Shown here one piece after another: positions 28,691-39,287 of a stretch of DNA of 64,000 nucleotides. How positions within the stretch are numbered: the first letter of the stretch is position 1; each line of letters opens with the position of its first letter. Source of the DNA: an unidentified bacterial endosymbiont (lineage in GTDB: Bacteria; Pseudomonadota; Gammaproteobacteria; Enterobacterales; G038960095); the NCBI RefSeq assembly GCF_918320885.1, contig NZ_OU907312.1:1-64000 (forward strand). Direction: 5' to 3'. The notes under the pieces were generated by a model. That model was given only the letters and a program-made list of their open reading frames with translations, made no database searches and had not been told where the DNA came from. The position numbers were made by a program, and so were the translations under genes.

Positions 28691-31522
28691 ATGTTCTTTC
28701 ACCACACCACACCATACCATACTATGAAGGTTGGTTTAATAGCTTTCCTCGACGGGGGTCCTATGGGTAAAATTATTTCCAGAAAGAGCATTTATTCTTT
28801 AGAAAAGCCAGTCTGGTTAGATAAATCTGGTATGTCTAAAGGAATTCGTCATGATAGGCAGCATCTGGGTATTATTCTACATGAAAATACAGATTTAGAA
28901 ATTAGACAGTCGAATGAAGCAGTGACCTACTCGTTAAAGTTACGTTTACTGAATGATAATAGTAACACTGAAAAAATAATTTCTGTAGGGCAGGAGTGGA
29001 TAACTATAAATAATACCGTCACATCGGTTCCTTTCATCGATACCCCTTATCAAAAAAAACAGTCAGCACCCACAGTAGAGTACCGTTACCCAGACGGTAC
29101 CAAATTACTACCTGTCTACCGAAAATTAGATAATGAAAATTATTTTTTTAATTTATGGGATACTCAAAATTCTGAATTCGCGTTGATTGATTCTGATTAT
29201 TTTTTAATCTTAGTCCCGCAATGTAATAAAAATAATCTTTTAGAGATTAAACTTGAAAAAAAAATTGATGAATTGATTACTAACTATGAGAAATTGATAT
29301 TATTTTATAATGAGTTAGCGGGTCTATCATTTTATACTGATAAAATACATAATAAAAATATTCCAAATCGTTATTTTATAAAAGCTGATCAAAGCAGCAC
29401 CGATGGTGCCTACTACGGAGGTGACCATACAGCTGTGAGCAGCAATTCTATTGCTGATTTCTGGATAGACGACCTTGAGAAAAAATGGGGGCATTTGCAC
29501 GAAATTGCCCATGGCTACCAAGGGAAATTTATGAACGGATCCTTCGATGTTTGGGAAGTATGGAATAATATTTACACTGCTTCTTATCAAGACATTTACT
29601 TGGGAAAAGAGGTTTTTAAATCCGGATGGTTATATGGAGATAGTATAAATCTTTATAAACGTATTGAAAATTATTTTAAAGATAATATACCAGTCAATGA
29701 TTGGGGTGTGGAGAGTAAGTTATATTTTATGATGCTCATGAAAGATAAGGCGGGCGCTACAGCTTTCAGTCATTTTAACCAGGAATTTCGTAAATCCTGC
29801 AATCAGGAAAAAATTTTTACAGAACAATTATCTTTACTAGATAGGCTATCTGATAGCTATTCTAAAGTCGGTAAAATAGATGTGACCCCCTTTGTTTATC
29901 GGGTGGGTGGTATGCTATCTGAAAAACAACGGTTGATGAATATGTTAAATCATGGAAAGGCAGTTTATCCTTTCTGCGAATTAGTTAATTCGGATCATTT
30001 TCCTTCTTGGCAAAGTCAATTAAATATTAAAACTCCCTTTGAGTTGGTAGATCCCTTGCAATTAAAAGAAACCGGATTAGTCGGAGAGTTAGCTATCCAT
30101 ATAACTATTGACTCTTTTAAAGAGATTTATGAGGAATGTTTATTATTAATGGAAGGAGAAAATTATGCTGTAAAAGCTAATATTACTCAACCAAAAATCC
30201 ATTTATCTAATATACCCATTGGGTGCTATACTTTATTTTTACCTACCGGAAAAAGCAAAAAATATAAGATTGATACTCAATATGCAATTGTCAAAGAAGG
30301 TGTCAATAGCCTTAATGTTAATTATTATGAGAAGAAATCCTCGCCAATACTAAATCAAATGTTTAATTTTTTAGGGCTTAGTGATAATCTGTTTGCTACG
30401 CTATTGCTTGACTTCCCTAGACAAAAAATTATTTTTAATACCCTTAAGGGAGATCCACATTCTCCAAAATTTAACGGTAGAAAATATGCGGAAGTTATTA
30501 TTAAAGATGCTAAGGGAAATCAGCTATTTTCCAAGGAGATGCAGGGCAGTGGAGTTGCTATTGATCAGTATGAAATAAAATTTGAGATTGGTTATCAAAT
30601 TGAAATATTTCATGCAGAATTTCAGAGATTAATCACTAATTCTGATAATTTAGTGGTCAAACAACAAGATCACCTGTATACGATAACTCCTTCAGGACTA
30701 CAGTACCAAACCACAAAAAATAACCCTGATAGTGATCTTAAAAAACGCATAGAAGTGGCTGCGAAAGAACTTAAAAGATATCCTCAATGGATAAAAAACA
30801 ACTGCAATTATTTGAAGGATAATATTTATTTAGCAATTAAAAATTTTAATGATACTGACCAGACTGCGCTTTTAGAGCAGTATCAATCAGAAATTCCTAA
30901 GGTGAATCAAGTCGGTCCTTATGTTGGAGATAAGTTTGGTATTTATTTTTTAGGGTTAGGTGACTGGAAATTTTTTACGACCCTAATAGATAGAGGTCAA
31001 AATACCATTACTTTTACAATTCCTGATAAAGGAAATCCGCATTCATATTTTAAAGAAATTAGCTATGCTTTTGTTTGGTATATCGATCATATGGGTGTAG
31101 AAAAATACCGCTATAATTTTATTGGAGACCAAGTAGTAGAGAAGCAAACAGTCACTTTTCCTTTAAGTTCTCAAGGGGGAGAGCGGCTATTTGTTCATCA
31201 TAAAGAGGCCATTTCAAAGGACCCTAATGATGGATCACCACCACGATATAGCGTGAACAATCTCATGCAAGGTAACTTGATCCTTGCAAAAGAAAGATTG
31301 ATGAGTGTAACCTATCAATTTTCACATAATGGTTTGACTGAATTAAGTGCAGACTCACCGGAAGCCTTACAGTTACCTGTTGCTGATACAGCCGTGTTCT
31401 TGGCACAATCGGTAGCGGCCACCTTAGTCAACTCAGAAATACACTGCTCGCTAGATCTGCTTCAAAGTAACCGTGTTCTTGATAACCAGTTGACTTTATC
31501 TAGTGCTGGATTAACAGAGTAA
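28691..31522 (+). CDS. Enhancin/M60-like zinc metalloprotease
   Basis: Enhancins and M60-like peptidases cleave mucin-type glycoproteins; baculovirus enhancins disrupt the insect gut peritrophic matrix. At residues 270-274 is HEIAH within GHLHEIAHGYQG, with Glu289 (DVWEVWNN) as likely third zinc ligand, fitting the M60 pattern HEXXHX(8,28)E. The C-terminal half has two similar modules, near residues 558-650 (FLGLSDNLFATLLLD) and 750-845 (FLGLGDWKFFTTLID), which probably bind carbohydrate or mucin. No signal peptide is visible. The 28691 start lacks a ribosome site; ATG 28763 follows GACGGGGGT and may be the true start (919 aa). The gene is strongly AT-rich compared with its neighbours, suggesting transfer. 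Substrate and secretion route are inference. Confidence 0.82.
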   Translation: MFFHHTTPYHTMKVGLIAFLDGGPMGKIISRKSIYSLEKPVWLDKSGMSKGIRHDRQHLGIILHENTDLEIRQSNEAVTYSLKLRLLNDNSNTEKIISVGQEWITINNTVTSVPFIDTPYQKKQSAPTVEYRYPDGTKLLPVYRKLDNENYFFNLWDTQNSEFALIDSDYFLILVPQCNKNNLLEIKLEKKIDELITNYEKLILFYNELAGLSFYTDKIHNKNIPNRYFIKADQSSTDGAYYGGDHTAVSSNSIADFWIDDLEKKWGHLHEIAHGYQGKFMNGSFDVWEVWNNIYTASYQDIYLGKEVFKSGWLYGDSINLYKRIENYFKDNIPVNDWGVESKLYFMMLMKDKAGATAFSHFNQEFRKSCNQEKIFTEQLSLLDRLSDSYSKVGKIDVTPFVYRVGGMLSEKQRLMNMLNHGKAVYPFCELVNSDHFPSWQSQLNIKTPFELVDPLQLKETGLVGELAIHITIDSFKEIYEECLLLMEGENYAVKANITQPKIHLSNIPIGCYTLFLPTGKSKKYKIDTQYAIVKEGVNSLNVNYYEKKSSPILNQMFNFLGLSDNLFATLLLDFPRQKIIFNTLKGDPHSPKFNGRKYAEVIIKDAKGNQLFSKEMQGSGVAIDQYEIKFEIGYQIEIFHAEFQRLITNSDNLVVKQQDHLYTITPSGLQYQTTKNNPDSDLKKRIEVAAKELKRYPQWIKNNCNYLKDNIYLAIKNFNDTDQTALLEQYQSEIPKVNQVGPYVGDKFGIYFLGLGDWKFFTTLIDRGQNTITFTIPDKGNPHSYFKEISYAFVWYIDHMGVEKYRYNFIGDQVVEKQTVTFPLSSQGGERLFVHHKEAISKDPNDGSPPRYSVNNLMQGNLILAKERLMSVTYQFSHNGLTELSADSPEALQLPVADTAVFLAQSVAATLVNSEIHCSLDLLQSNRVLDNQLTLSSAGLTE

Positions 31523-31782
31523 GGGTATTTTTTCCGCTCTTGACCCTGGATATCCACCATAGTCACCGGGAAGAAGCAAGATCGATGGTAGTGAAGATAA
31601 CCAGAATGGAAACGGTTGAGTGCAGACGCCAACTGTGTGGGGATAGGGGGGTAGCCTAGAACCTGACGCACCATGGCGCCATTTTTGCACTCAACTAACG
31701 TGTTATCATGGGTCTGCCTAGACCTGGATACTGTACGGATTTTACGCAATTCGGACACAACCTTGGTATCGAGAATGAACAT
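31462..31782 (-). pseudogene. Composite remnant: PIN-toxin start joined to transposase end
   Basis: The frame starts MFILDTKVVSELRKIR, which resembles the N-terminus of VapC/FitB-type PIN-domain toxins (usual form MFLLDTNVVSELRK). From about 31713 it changes to a stretch (DNTLVECKNGAMVRQVLGY ... YHRSCFFPVTMVDIQGQERKKYPYS) that resembles the C-terminal end of a DDE integrase/transposase. Neither part is complete: the toxin lacks its later acidic residues, and the transposase lacks most of its catalytic core. The 3' end overlaps the protease gene on the other strand. Read as debris of past mobile-element activity. Recognition is by memory of the families only. Confidence 0.5.
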
Positions 31783-31829
31783 CAGGAGAGATCTGCAGGG
31801 TGAGCACAGTCACGCCATGGGGGCAGGAC

Positions 31830-33560
31830 TCAGACAGGCCACAACTGCTCAACCAGCAGTTGCAACGTCTGCTGACCGCGAAACCGGTTGATCGCTAAAC
31901 GATAGGCCAGCTGCACCGACTGTAAGTTGGCCTTGGGCCAGTGGTCGGGGTCGATATTAAACGCAATGGCCTCGACACTGGGGCCACCCTCAGGAGGGGT
32001 GACCACCATTTTTAAATGTTTGCCACCTAATAATCGCTGCTGCTGGAGTCGGAAAATGCCATCAAACAGCGGCTCGGGGAAAGCTTGCCCCCAAGGCCCC
32101 CCTTCTCGCAGCAGCTGAGCGGTTTCCAGAGTCAAGGCGTCTGCTGCCAGCTCTCCATCACTCCACACCACCGCTTGTAGCATCTCTTCCGTGATCTGTT
32201 GGCTAACATAATCGGCAAACAGCGCCTGGAAACGTTCAAACTGCTGCGTGGCCAGCGTCAAGCCTACCGCCATGGCATGGCCGCCAAAGCTCTCCATTAA
32301 GTCAGGATGCGCACCCTGTAACTCGACTAATAGATCACGCAGGTGTATCCCAGAGATCGAGCGGCCTGATCCTTTAAGATGCCCCTCCCCCGCTGGCGCA
32401 AAAGCAATCACCGGCCGGTTAAAACGACTCTTTAAACGGGCGGCCACAATGCCGACCACCCCCTGATGCCAACTCGGCTGATAGAGTGCTAACCCCAGCG
32501 GCAAGGCCTGCTGTCTCTCGAGCACCTGTTGACAACCCTCCAAGGCCTGTTGCTGCATGGTCTGCTCTAGCTGACGCCGGGTCTGATTTAAGGATTCCAG
32601 TTGTTGCGCTAAGGAGAGTGCCGCGACGGCCTCCTCACACAGTAGCAACTCAATCCCCAAGGACATGTCCTCTAGACGACCCGCTGCGTTTAATCGTGGC
32701 CCGAGGGCGAAACCTAAATCAGCCGCCACCAGATGCTGCCTCTCCCGCTGGGAGACTGTCAATAAGGCCTGGATCCCCGGACGACAACGCCCAGCACGAA
32801 TACGCTGCAACCCCTGATAGACCAAAATGCGATTGTTAGCATCTAATGGCACCACATCAGCGACCGTCCCTAAAGCCACTAAGTCAAGCAGCTCCGCCAG
32901 ATTGGGCTCAACCAGCTGCTGCTGGGCAAACCAACCCGCCTCACGCAGCTGGGCACGCAAGGCCAGCATGACATAAAAAGCGACCCCCACCCCAGCTAAC
33001 GCCTTGGAAGGAAAGCGACAGTCTGGCAGATTAGGATTCACGATAGCCTGCGCATCCGGCAGAACGCCTGTAGGCAGGTGGTGATCGGTGATCAATACCC
33101 GCAATCCCTGAGCGCGTGCCAGTGCCACCCCAGCCTGTGAACTGATGCCATTATCCACGGTGATAATCAGCTCGGCCCCTCGCTGAGCGGCTTGCTGCAC
33201 CACCGCTGGCGTTAGACCATAACCTTCAGCAAAACGGCTGGGAACCAGGTACTCTACGTGGCCAGCCCCCAGACGACGCAAGGCCAAAACCGTGAGGGCG
33301 GTACTGGTGGCGCCATCCGCATCAAAATCACCCACCACCAGGATACACCAGCGCTGCAGTAAGGCCTGTTGCAGTAGCACCACGGCATTAGCAATGCCCT
33401 GAAGGGCTCGATAATCGGCTAAACACTGGAGCCGCCGATCCAGTTGCGTCGCACACCGTATGCCGCGAACCGCATAGAGCTGCTGTAGGAGTGGCGGCAG
33501 ATCAAACAAGAATGCTCCCTGCTCAGCCACGGGGCGACGGCGCAGTGCTTGATGATTCAT
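31830..33560 (-). CDS. recJ: Single-stranded-DNA-specific exonuclease RecJ
   Basis: RecJ degrades single-stranded DNA 5' to 3' in RecF-pathway recombination and mismatch repair. It has 576 aa (E. coli 577). DHH-family motifs: VVGDFDADGATST, TVDNGISS, TDHHLP, and the DHHA1 motif SFGGHAMAVG. Glutamine-rich segments lie between them. The usual partner dsbC between recJ and xerD is missing; xerD is 109 bp upstream on the same strand. Confidence 0.95.
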   Translation of the reverse strand: MNHQALRRRPVAEQGAFLFDLPPLLQQLYAVRGIRCATQLDRRLQCLADYRALQGIANAVVLLQQALLQRWCILVVGDFDADGATSTALTVLALRRLGAGHVEYLVPSRFAEGYGLTPAVVQQAAQRGAELIITVDNGISSQAGVALARAQGLRVLITDHHLPTGVLPDAQAIVNPNLPDCRFPSKALAGVGVAFYVMLALRAQLREAGWFAQQQLVEPNLAELLDLVALGTVADVVPLDANNRILVYQGLQRIRAGRCRPGIQALLTVSQRERQHLVAADLGFALGPRLNAAGRLEDMSLGIELLLCEEAVAALSLAQQLESLNQTRRQLEQTMQQQALEGCQQVLERQQALPLGLALYQPSWHQGVVGIVAARLKSRFNRPVIAFAPAGEGHLKGSGRSISGIHLRDLLVELQGAHPDLMESFGGHAMAVGLTLATQQFERFQALFADYVSQQITEEMLQAVVWSDGELAADALTLETAQLLREGGPWGQAFPEPLFDGIFRLQQQRLLGGKHLKMVVTPPEGGPSVEAIAFNIDPDHWPKANLQSVQLAYRLAINRFRGQQTLQLLVEQLWPV

Positions 33561-33669
33561 TTGGCATTCAGCCCTGTTTTATCCAATAAAAGGCTATAGT
33601 CCAGCAAAAATGCTGGCAGAGCAACCCCGATCCAGCCCCTCGAGAGCAGGCAGATGCCGATCGGGCTTG

Positions 33670-34566
33670 TTAAGCGCGGGGATGGTGTTGACGATGCAGC
33701 TGCTTTAAACGTTCCGTCGCCACATGGGTATAAATCTGAGTGGTCGAGAGATCAGCATGGCCTAATAACAGCTGTATCACCCGCAGATCCGCCCCATGGT
33801 TGAGCAGATGCGTAGCAAAGGCATGACGCAAGACATGGGGTGACAAGGCTTCAGGCGCAATCCCTGCCAGCGCTGCATAATATTTGATACGATACCAAAA
33901 CGTTTGCCGGGTCATCTGACGCCCCCGCCGGCTGAGAAACAGCTGTTCAGTCGACGTCGTGGGCGGTAACCAGTGGGATCGGCCTTGGTGTAGATAGTGT
34001 TGCAGCCAATGTAAGGCCTCCTCGCCCAGGGGCACTAACCGCTCTCGCTCGCCCTTTCCGACCACCCGCACGACCCCCTGCTGTAGGCTAATCATGCTCA
34101 TCGTCAAGCTGATCAACTCAGAGACCCGCAGACCCGTGGCATAGAGGAGCTCTAACATCGCTTTGTCGCGCAATCCCAAGGGAGTGCTGAGATTGGGTGC
34201 TTGTAATAGTCGATCCACCTGCGCTTCACTCAAATTTTTAGGCAAGTGGCGCGCCAATTTAGGAGAGGCTAAGCAGGCCGTGGGATCCTCCACAATCAAC
34301 TGTTGTCGCTGTAGATAACCAAATAGGCGCCTCAGCGCGCTCAACAGCCGGGCAGCGCTAGAGGACTGATAACCCTGTGCTAGGCGAGTGGCCAAAAAAG
34401 CTTGTAGATCGGCGGGATTGACCGTTAATAAGCGGCTATTTCGGATCGGCAACCAGGCGATAAAACCCTGCAGATCATAGCGATAGGCGGCCAAACTGTT
34501 GTCTGCCATCCCTTGCTCTAGCCACATCGCATCCAAAAATTGCCCGATCAGCAGTTCATCACTCAT
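33670..34566 (-). CDS. xerD: Tyrosine recombinase XerD
   Basis: XerD resolves chromosome dimers at dif together with XerC and FtsK. Starting at ATG 34566 the protein has 298 aa, exactly the E. coli length, and begins MSDELLIGQFLDAMWLEQ against MKQDLARIEQFLDALWLEK. Catalytic residues are intact: Arg in ATGLRVSE, Lys in GKGERERL, HxxR in SPHVLRHAFATHLL, His in LLGHADLS and the nucleophile Tyr in TQIYTHVATERL. A longer frame from 34629 would overlap brnQ and add unrelated residues. XerD is sometimes used by integrating elements, but this copy sits beside recJ as expected for the core gene. Confidence 0.95.
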   Translation of the reverse strand: MSDELLIGQFLDAMWLEQGMADNSLAAYRYDLQGFIAWLPIRNSRLLTVNPADLQAFLATRLAQGYQSSSAARLLSALRRLFGYLQRQQLIVEDPTACLASPKLARHLPKNLSEAQVDRLLQAPNLSTPLGLRDKAMLELLYATGLRVSELISLTMSMISLQQGVVRVVGKGERERLVPLGEEALHWLQHYLHQGRSHWLPPTTSTEQLFLSRRGRQMTRQTFWYRIKYYAALAGIAPEALSPHVLRHAFATHLLNHGADLRVIQLLLGHADLSTTQIYTHVATERLKQLHRQHHPRA

Positions 34567-34586
34567 GGGGCTGGCTGCCACACTGG

Positions 34587-35921
34587 TTAACCTGCCGTTG
34601 AGGGTTCGCTGCACGCTGCTGGCACACAACAGAGGATCAGCAGTAGTGATAATAGCGGAATGACCCAGCCCACGCCCTGTTCAAATCCAGGAATACAGCG
34701 CAGTAGCGGCCACTCAATACCCATCACGCGTAACGCATCCAGTACCCCACTCAACAGGGCGACGCTCAACACTAAGCGGCTGCTCAACACCGGGTGTGCT
34801 AGCCTTGGCCGTACAAAAGTGACGATCACCAAAGCAATCACCCCTGGATAGAAGGCAAATAACACCGGCTGTGACAGGGTGATCAGCGTGGTCAACTCAA
34901 GGTTGGCTATCAGTGCTGAGACCATCGAACTCAGCACAATCCAAAAGCGGTAGGAGCAAGAGGTGATGCTGGCCAAATAATCTGCAAAGCCACTTAACAA
35001 CCCGACAGCCGTTGTTAAACAGGCTAAAATAACCGCGATACCCAACAGCCCTTGCCCCCAAAGACCCAATAACGCCTGCACGTAAGCGGTTAATATTTGC
35101 GATCCCGTGGCTGGTTGGGGTGCTACCGTGGCTGAGGTGGCCCCTAACCAAAAAAGCGATACATAGACTAGGGCTAAACCCAGGGCAGCCATCCCGCCAG
35201 AGAGTACTAAGTAGTGGCAGCGGGAGCGGTCATCCGTGATCCCTTTACTGCGGATCCCCTCGATAATTAAGGATCCAAACATCAAGGCACCAAAGATATC
35301 CATCGTTTGATAGCCATCGATTAATCCCGCTATCAAGGGGTGCGCCTGATAACCAGCTTGCGGGGATTGCACCCCCCCTTGAGGCATTAAAACGACTCCC
35401 GCAGTTAAAACCACCAATAACAAAAATAATACCGGTGTCACCACTTTACCAATACGATTGATTAAGCTGCCGCGGCTCCAACAGAGGAGTAAAGTCAGTG
35501 CAAAAAAGGCCCCAGTGATCCCATATTGTGCGCCGTTCCAAGCGTCCGCGAGCAGGGGTTTAAACACCAGATCATAAACGACTAACCCAGTCCGTGGGGT
35601 TATTAAGAGGGGACCAATCAATGAAAAGATGGTGAGTGTCACCACCACTTGGACCCCTTGGGGCAGATCACACAGCAGGGCTGAAAAACTGCCCCGATAA
35701 GCAATAGCTACGATGGCGGCTAACGGTAACAGTACCCCAGAGAGCACAAAGCCACTCAGTGTCCATCCTACCTGCCAACCCGCCAATTGACCGGCTAACG
35801 GTGGAAAAATCAGATTCCCCGCACCCAAAAAGAATGAAAAAATCATGAAACCCAAACCGGTGGTGTCACTCCATGTTAATCTTTGCTGCACAGCATCCTC
35901 ACTCAGTGATCCACTGGTCAT
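34587..35921 (-). CDS. brnQ: Branched-chain amino acid permease BrnQ, copy 1
   Basis: A sodium- or proton-coupled importer of leucine, isoleucine and valine (LIVCS family) with about twelve hydrophobic segments. Family segments include FFLGAGNLIFPPLAGQLAG and GPLLITPRTGLVVYD. The ATG at 35921 gives 444 aa (E. coli 439) and leaves 17 bp to the upstream paralogue; a longer frame from 36017 would overlap that gene. It is closely similar to copy 2 over the full length (identical stretches such as LVYVSLFWLGATSATVAPQP versus LVYLSLFWLGATSATVAPQP), so this is a tandem duplication. Confidence 0.9.
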   Translation of the reverse strand: MTSGSLSEDAVQQRLTWSDTTGLGFMIFSFFLGAGNLIFPPLAGQLAGWQVGWTLSGFVLSGVLLPLAAIVAIAYRGSFSALLCDLPQGVQVVVTLTIFSLIGPLLITPRTGLVVYDLVFKPLLADAWNGAQYGITGAFFALTLLLCWSRGSLINRIGKVVTPVLFLLLVVLTAGVVLMPQGGVQSPQAGYQAHPLIAGLIDGYQTMDIFGALMFGSLIIEGIRSKGITDDRSRCHYLVLSGGMAALGLALVYVSLFWLGATSATVAPQPATGSQILTAYVQALLGLWGQGLLGIAVILACLTTAVGLLSGFADYLASITSCSYRFWIVLSSMVSALIANLELTTLITLSQPVLFAFYPGVIALVIVTFVRPRLAHPVLSSRLVLSVALLSGVLDALRVMGIEWPLLRCIPGFEQGVGWVIPLLSLLLILCCVPAACSEPSTAG

Positions 35922-35938
35922 CACGTCAATTTTCGTTA

Positions 35939-37240
35939 TCAGATGGTTGAGGCGTTGCTGAGGGGCGCTGGAATTAAGCAGGCTATGGCTAAGCTCAGCA
36001 GTGAAGGGATGAGCCATCCTAATCCCTGGTTAAATCCAGGAATACACTGCAGGGCATTCAAATCTACCCCTATCCTGCGAACAGCATCCAGTAGTCCACC
36101 GATAAAGGCGACACTCAAGACTAGATGGTAACTGAGTAGCGGGTTAGGCAGCTTTTCTCTGATAAAAGTGAGCAGTACAAGGACAATGGCTGGCGGATAG
36201 AGCGCCACCAACACCGGTTGCGATAGTGTGATCAGCGTTGTTAAGTCGATATTGGCTATTAGCGCGGAGATGACCGAGCCTAGTACAATCCAAAAGCGAT
36301 AAGAGCACGCAGTTAAGCTGGTCAAATAATCGGCCCAACTGCTTAACAACCCTACTGCAGTGGTTAAACAGGCCAAAATGACCACCCCACCTAACAATCC
36401 TTGTCCCCAATGGCCAAATAGAGCCTGTACAGTGGCTGTTAACACTTGGACGCCAGTCTCCGGTTGCGGAGCCACCGTGGCTGAAGTAGCGCCTAACCAA
36501 AAGAGTGAGAGATAGACCAACGCTAACCCTACCGTGGCTATCAATCCGGAAACCACTAAATAGTGGCAACTACGCTTGGGATCGGTAATCCCTTTGTTGC
36601 GTAACACCTCGATAATCAAAGCACCAAACATCAAAGCACCAAAGTTATCCATCGTTTGATAGCCGTCGATGAACCCTGCTGCCAGTGGGTGGGATTGATA
36701 GGCCGCTTGTGGGGATTGCACCACCCCTTGAGGCATTAACACAACGCCGACTGTTAAGCCAATTAACAGCAGCAGCATGATCGGAGTCACCAGCTTACCA
36801 ATGTAATCAATTAAGCGACCTGGGCTCCAACAAAATAGTAAAGTTAAGGAAAAAAAGACGGCAGTCACCCAGTATTGCATAGCGGGCCAGGCGGCTGGCA
36901 ACCAGGGCTTGAATACCATCTCGTAGACGACCAACCCAGTCCTTGGGGTGACAAACAGCGGGCCCATTAATGAAAAGCTCACCAGCACTGCGGTGATGGC
37001 AATCCCTTTGGGTAGATCACGCAGCAGCGCTGGAAAGCTGCCCCCGCGGGCTATGGCGATGATACTGCCTAAAGGTAATAGCACACTAGAGAGTACAAAA
37101 CCAGCCAGTGTCCATCCTACCTGCAAGCCTGCTAATTGGCCTGCCAATGGCGGAAAAATAAGATTTCCTGCTCCAAAAAAAAATGAGAAAACCATTAGAC
37201 CCAATCCCAGGGTATCGGTCCATTTTAAGGTTTGTTTCAC
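35939..37240 (-). CDS. brnQ: Branched-chain amino acid permease BrnQ, copy 2
   Basis: A 433-aa LIVCS-family permease and tandem paralogue of the next gene. It starts MKQTLKWTDTLGLGLMVF and carries FFFGAGNLIFPPLAGQLAG and GPLFVTPRTGLVVYE. The two copies differ throughout their length rather than in blocks, so the duplication is not recent; they may differ in affinity. They are probably one transcription unit. Two copies of a permease in a shrinking genome fit reliance on imported branched-chain amino acids (inference). Confidence 0.9.
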   Translation of the reverse strand: MKQTLKWTDTLGLGLMVFSFFFGAGNLIFPPLAGQLAGLQVGWTLAGFVLSSVLLPLGSIIAIARGGSFPALLRDLPKGIAITAVLVSFSLMGPLFVTPRTGLVVYEMVFKPWLPAAWPAMQYWVTAVFFSLTLLFCWSPGRLIDYIGKLVTPIMLLLLIGLTVGVVLMPQGVVQSPQAAYQSHPLAAGFIDGYQTMDNFGALMFGALIIEVLRNKGITDPKRSCHYLVVSGLIATVGLALVYLSLFWLGATSATVAPQPETGVQVLTATVQALFGHWGQGLLGGVVILACLTTAVGLLSSWADYLTSLTACSYRFWIVLGSVISALIANIDLTTLITLSQPVLVALYPPAIVLVLLTFIREKLPNPLLSYHLVLSVAFIGGLLDAVRRIGVDLNALQCIPGFNQGLGWLIPSLLSLAIACLIPAPLSNASTI

Positions 37241-37443
37241 GTGCTACCTACCGACTCAATTGAAATAATACAACGACAATGCTTTGAAAAACACGGCGCG
37301 CATAACAGAGTGTTACTGATCAATTCAGCTACATTTATATCATTATTTACCGCGGCAGGATAGGGCTTATTCCTAGCCCTCCCAAAGATTTATCCTTTTA
37401 AGGCTTAGCGCCTGTATAGGTTACACAGACTCTCCTATCCTCT

Positions 37444-38757
<1,314 letters not shown>

Positions 38758-38857
38758 TCAAAGATTCTGCTGTTAAAGAGCGATTTTACCACTGCTCCAC
38801 AAACGGCGTCGAGCATCCCTTGTTCTAACTATAAAAAAGCAAAAAAATAATTTATTA

Positions 38858-38887
38858 TTAACATTTGTCTCTTTTTTGTAATAGAAT
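38858..38887 (+). promoter_or_regulatory. Putative promoter of pilus copy 1
   Basis: TTAACA (38858-38863), 18 bases, TAGAAT (38882-38887), in an AT-rich stretch between the divergent purA and pilL genes. The first start codon follows 23 bases later. Confidence 0.35.
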
Positions 38888-38910
38888 TACCCCTCTTCGG
38901 GAGGATCATT

Positions 38911-39258
38911 ATGAATCCTATGTTAAAAAAGTTTTTAACACTCACGCTCGTTCTACTGTGGTCTGGCTGCCCGGCAGAAGCCCAGTACAAACCACACCAC
39001 CCGCCCTATGCGCCACCGCACCACTGGTGCACACGTTCAGGGGAGACACTGAAAAGTGCCTTGGAACGTTGGTCCCAACAGGCGGGTTGGGTCATCCAGT
39101 GGCAAAGCACCTATGACTACCCCATAGCCGCTCCTGCCTGCTTGAGGGGTCGTTTTGTCACTGTCTTAAAAACGATCAGTCAGGCTTACCAGCAGGCTGA
39201 ACAACCGCTCTATTTTGATCTCTATCCACCACAACGCTTGCTGGTGATTACTCAGTAA
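38911..39258 (+). CDS. pilL: PilL/TcpQ-domain periplasmic pilus protein, copy 1
   Basis: A 115-aa exported protein that matches only the C-terminal TcpQ-like domain of R64 PilL: the pattern LKSALERWSQQAGWVIQW, YDYPIAAPA, FVTVLKTISQAYQQA, LYFDLYPPQRLLVI. In Tcp-type systems the domain helps place and stabilise the secretin. The N-terminus is a signal peptide, with either lipid attachment at SGC or ordinary cleavage after AEA. GGGAGG precedes the ATG. It is much shorter than plasmid PilL (over 300 aa). It is the first gene of the cluster, just before the secretin, as expected. Confidence 0.8.
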   Translation: MNPMLKKFLTLTLVLLWSGCPAEAQYKPHHPPYAPPHHWCTRSGETLKSALERWSQQAGWVIQWQSTYDYPIAAPACLRGRFVTVLKTISQAYQQAEQPLYFDLYPPQRLLVITQ

Positions 39259-39287
39259 CCCAATGATGCCAACAGGGCCCTTGATTC

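Noticed and set aside
33670-34566. XerD as the integrase of the pilus island
   Set aside because: It is collinear with core XerD, of the same length and beside recJ; it is the chromosomal dimer-resolution enzyme.
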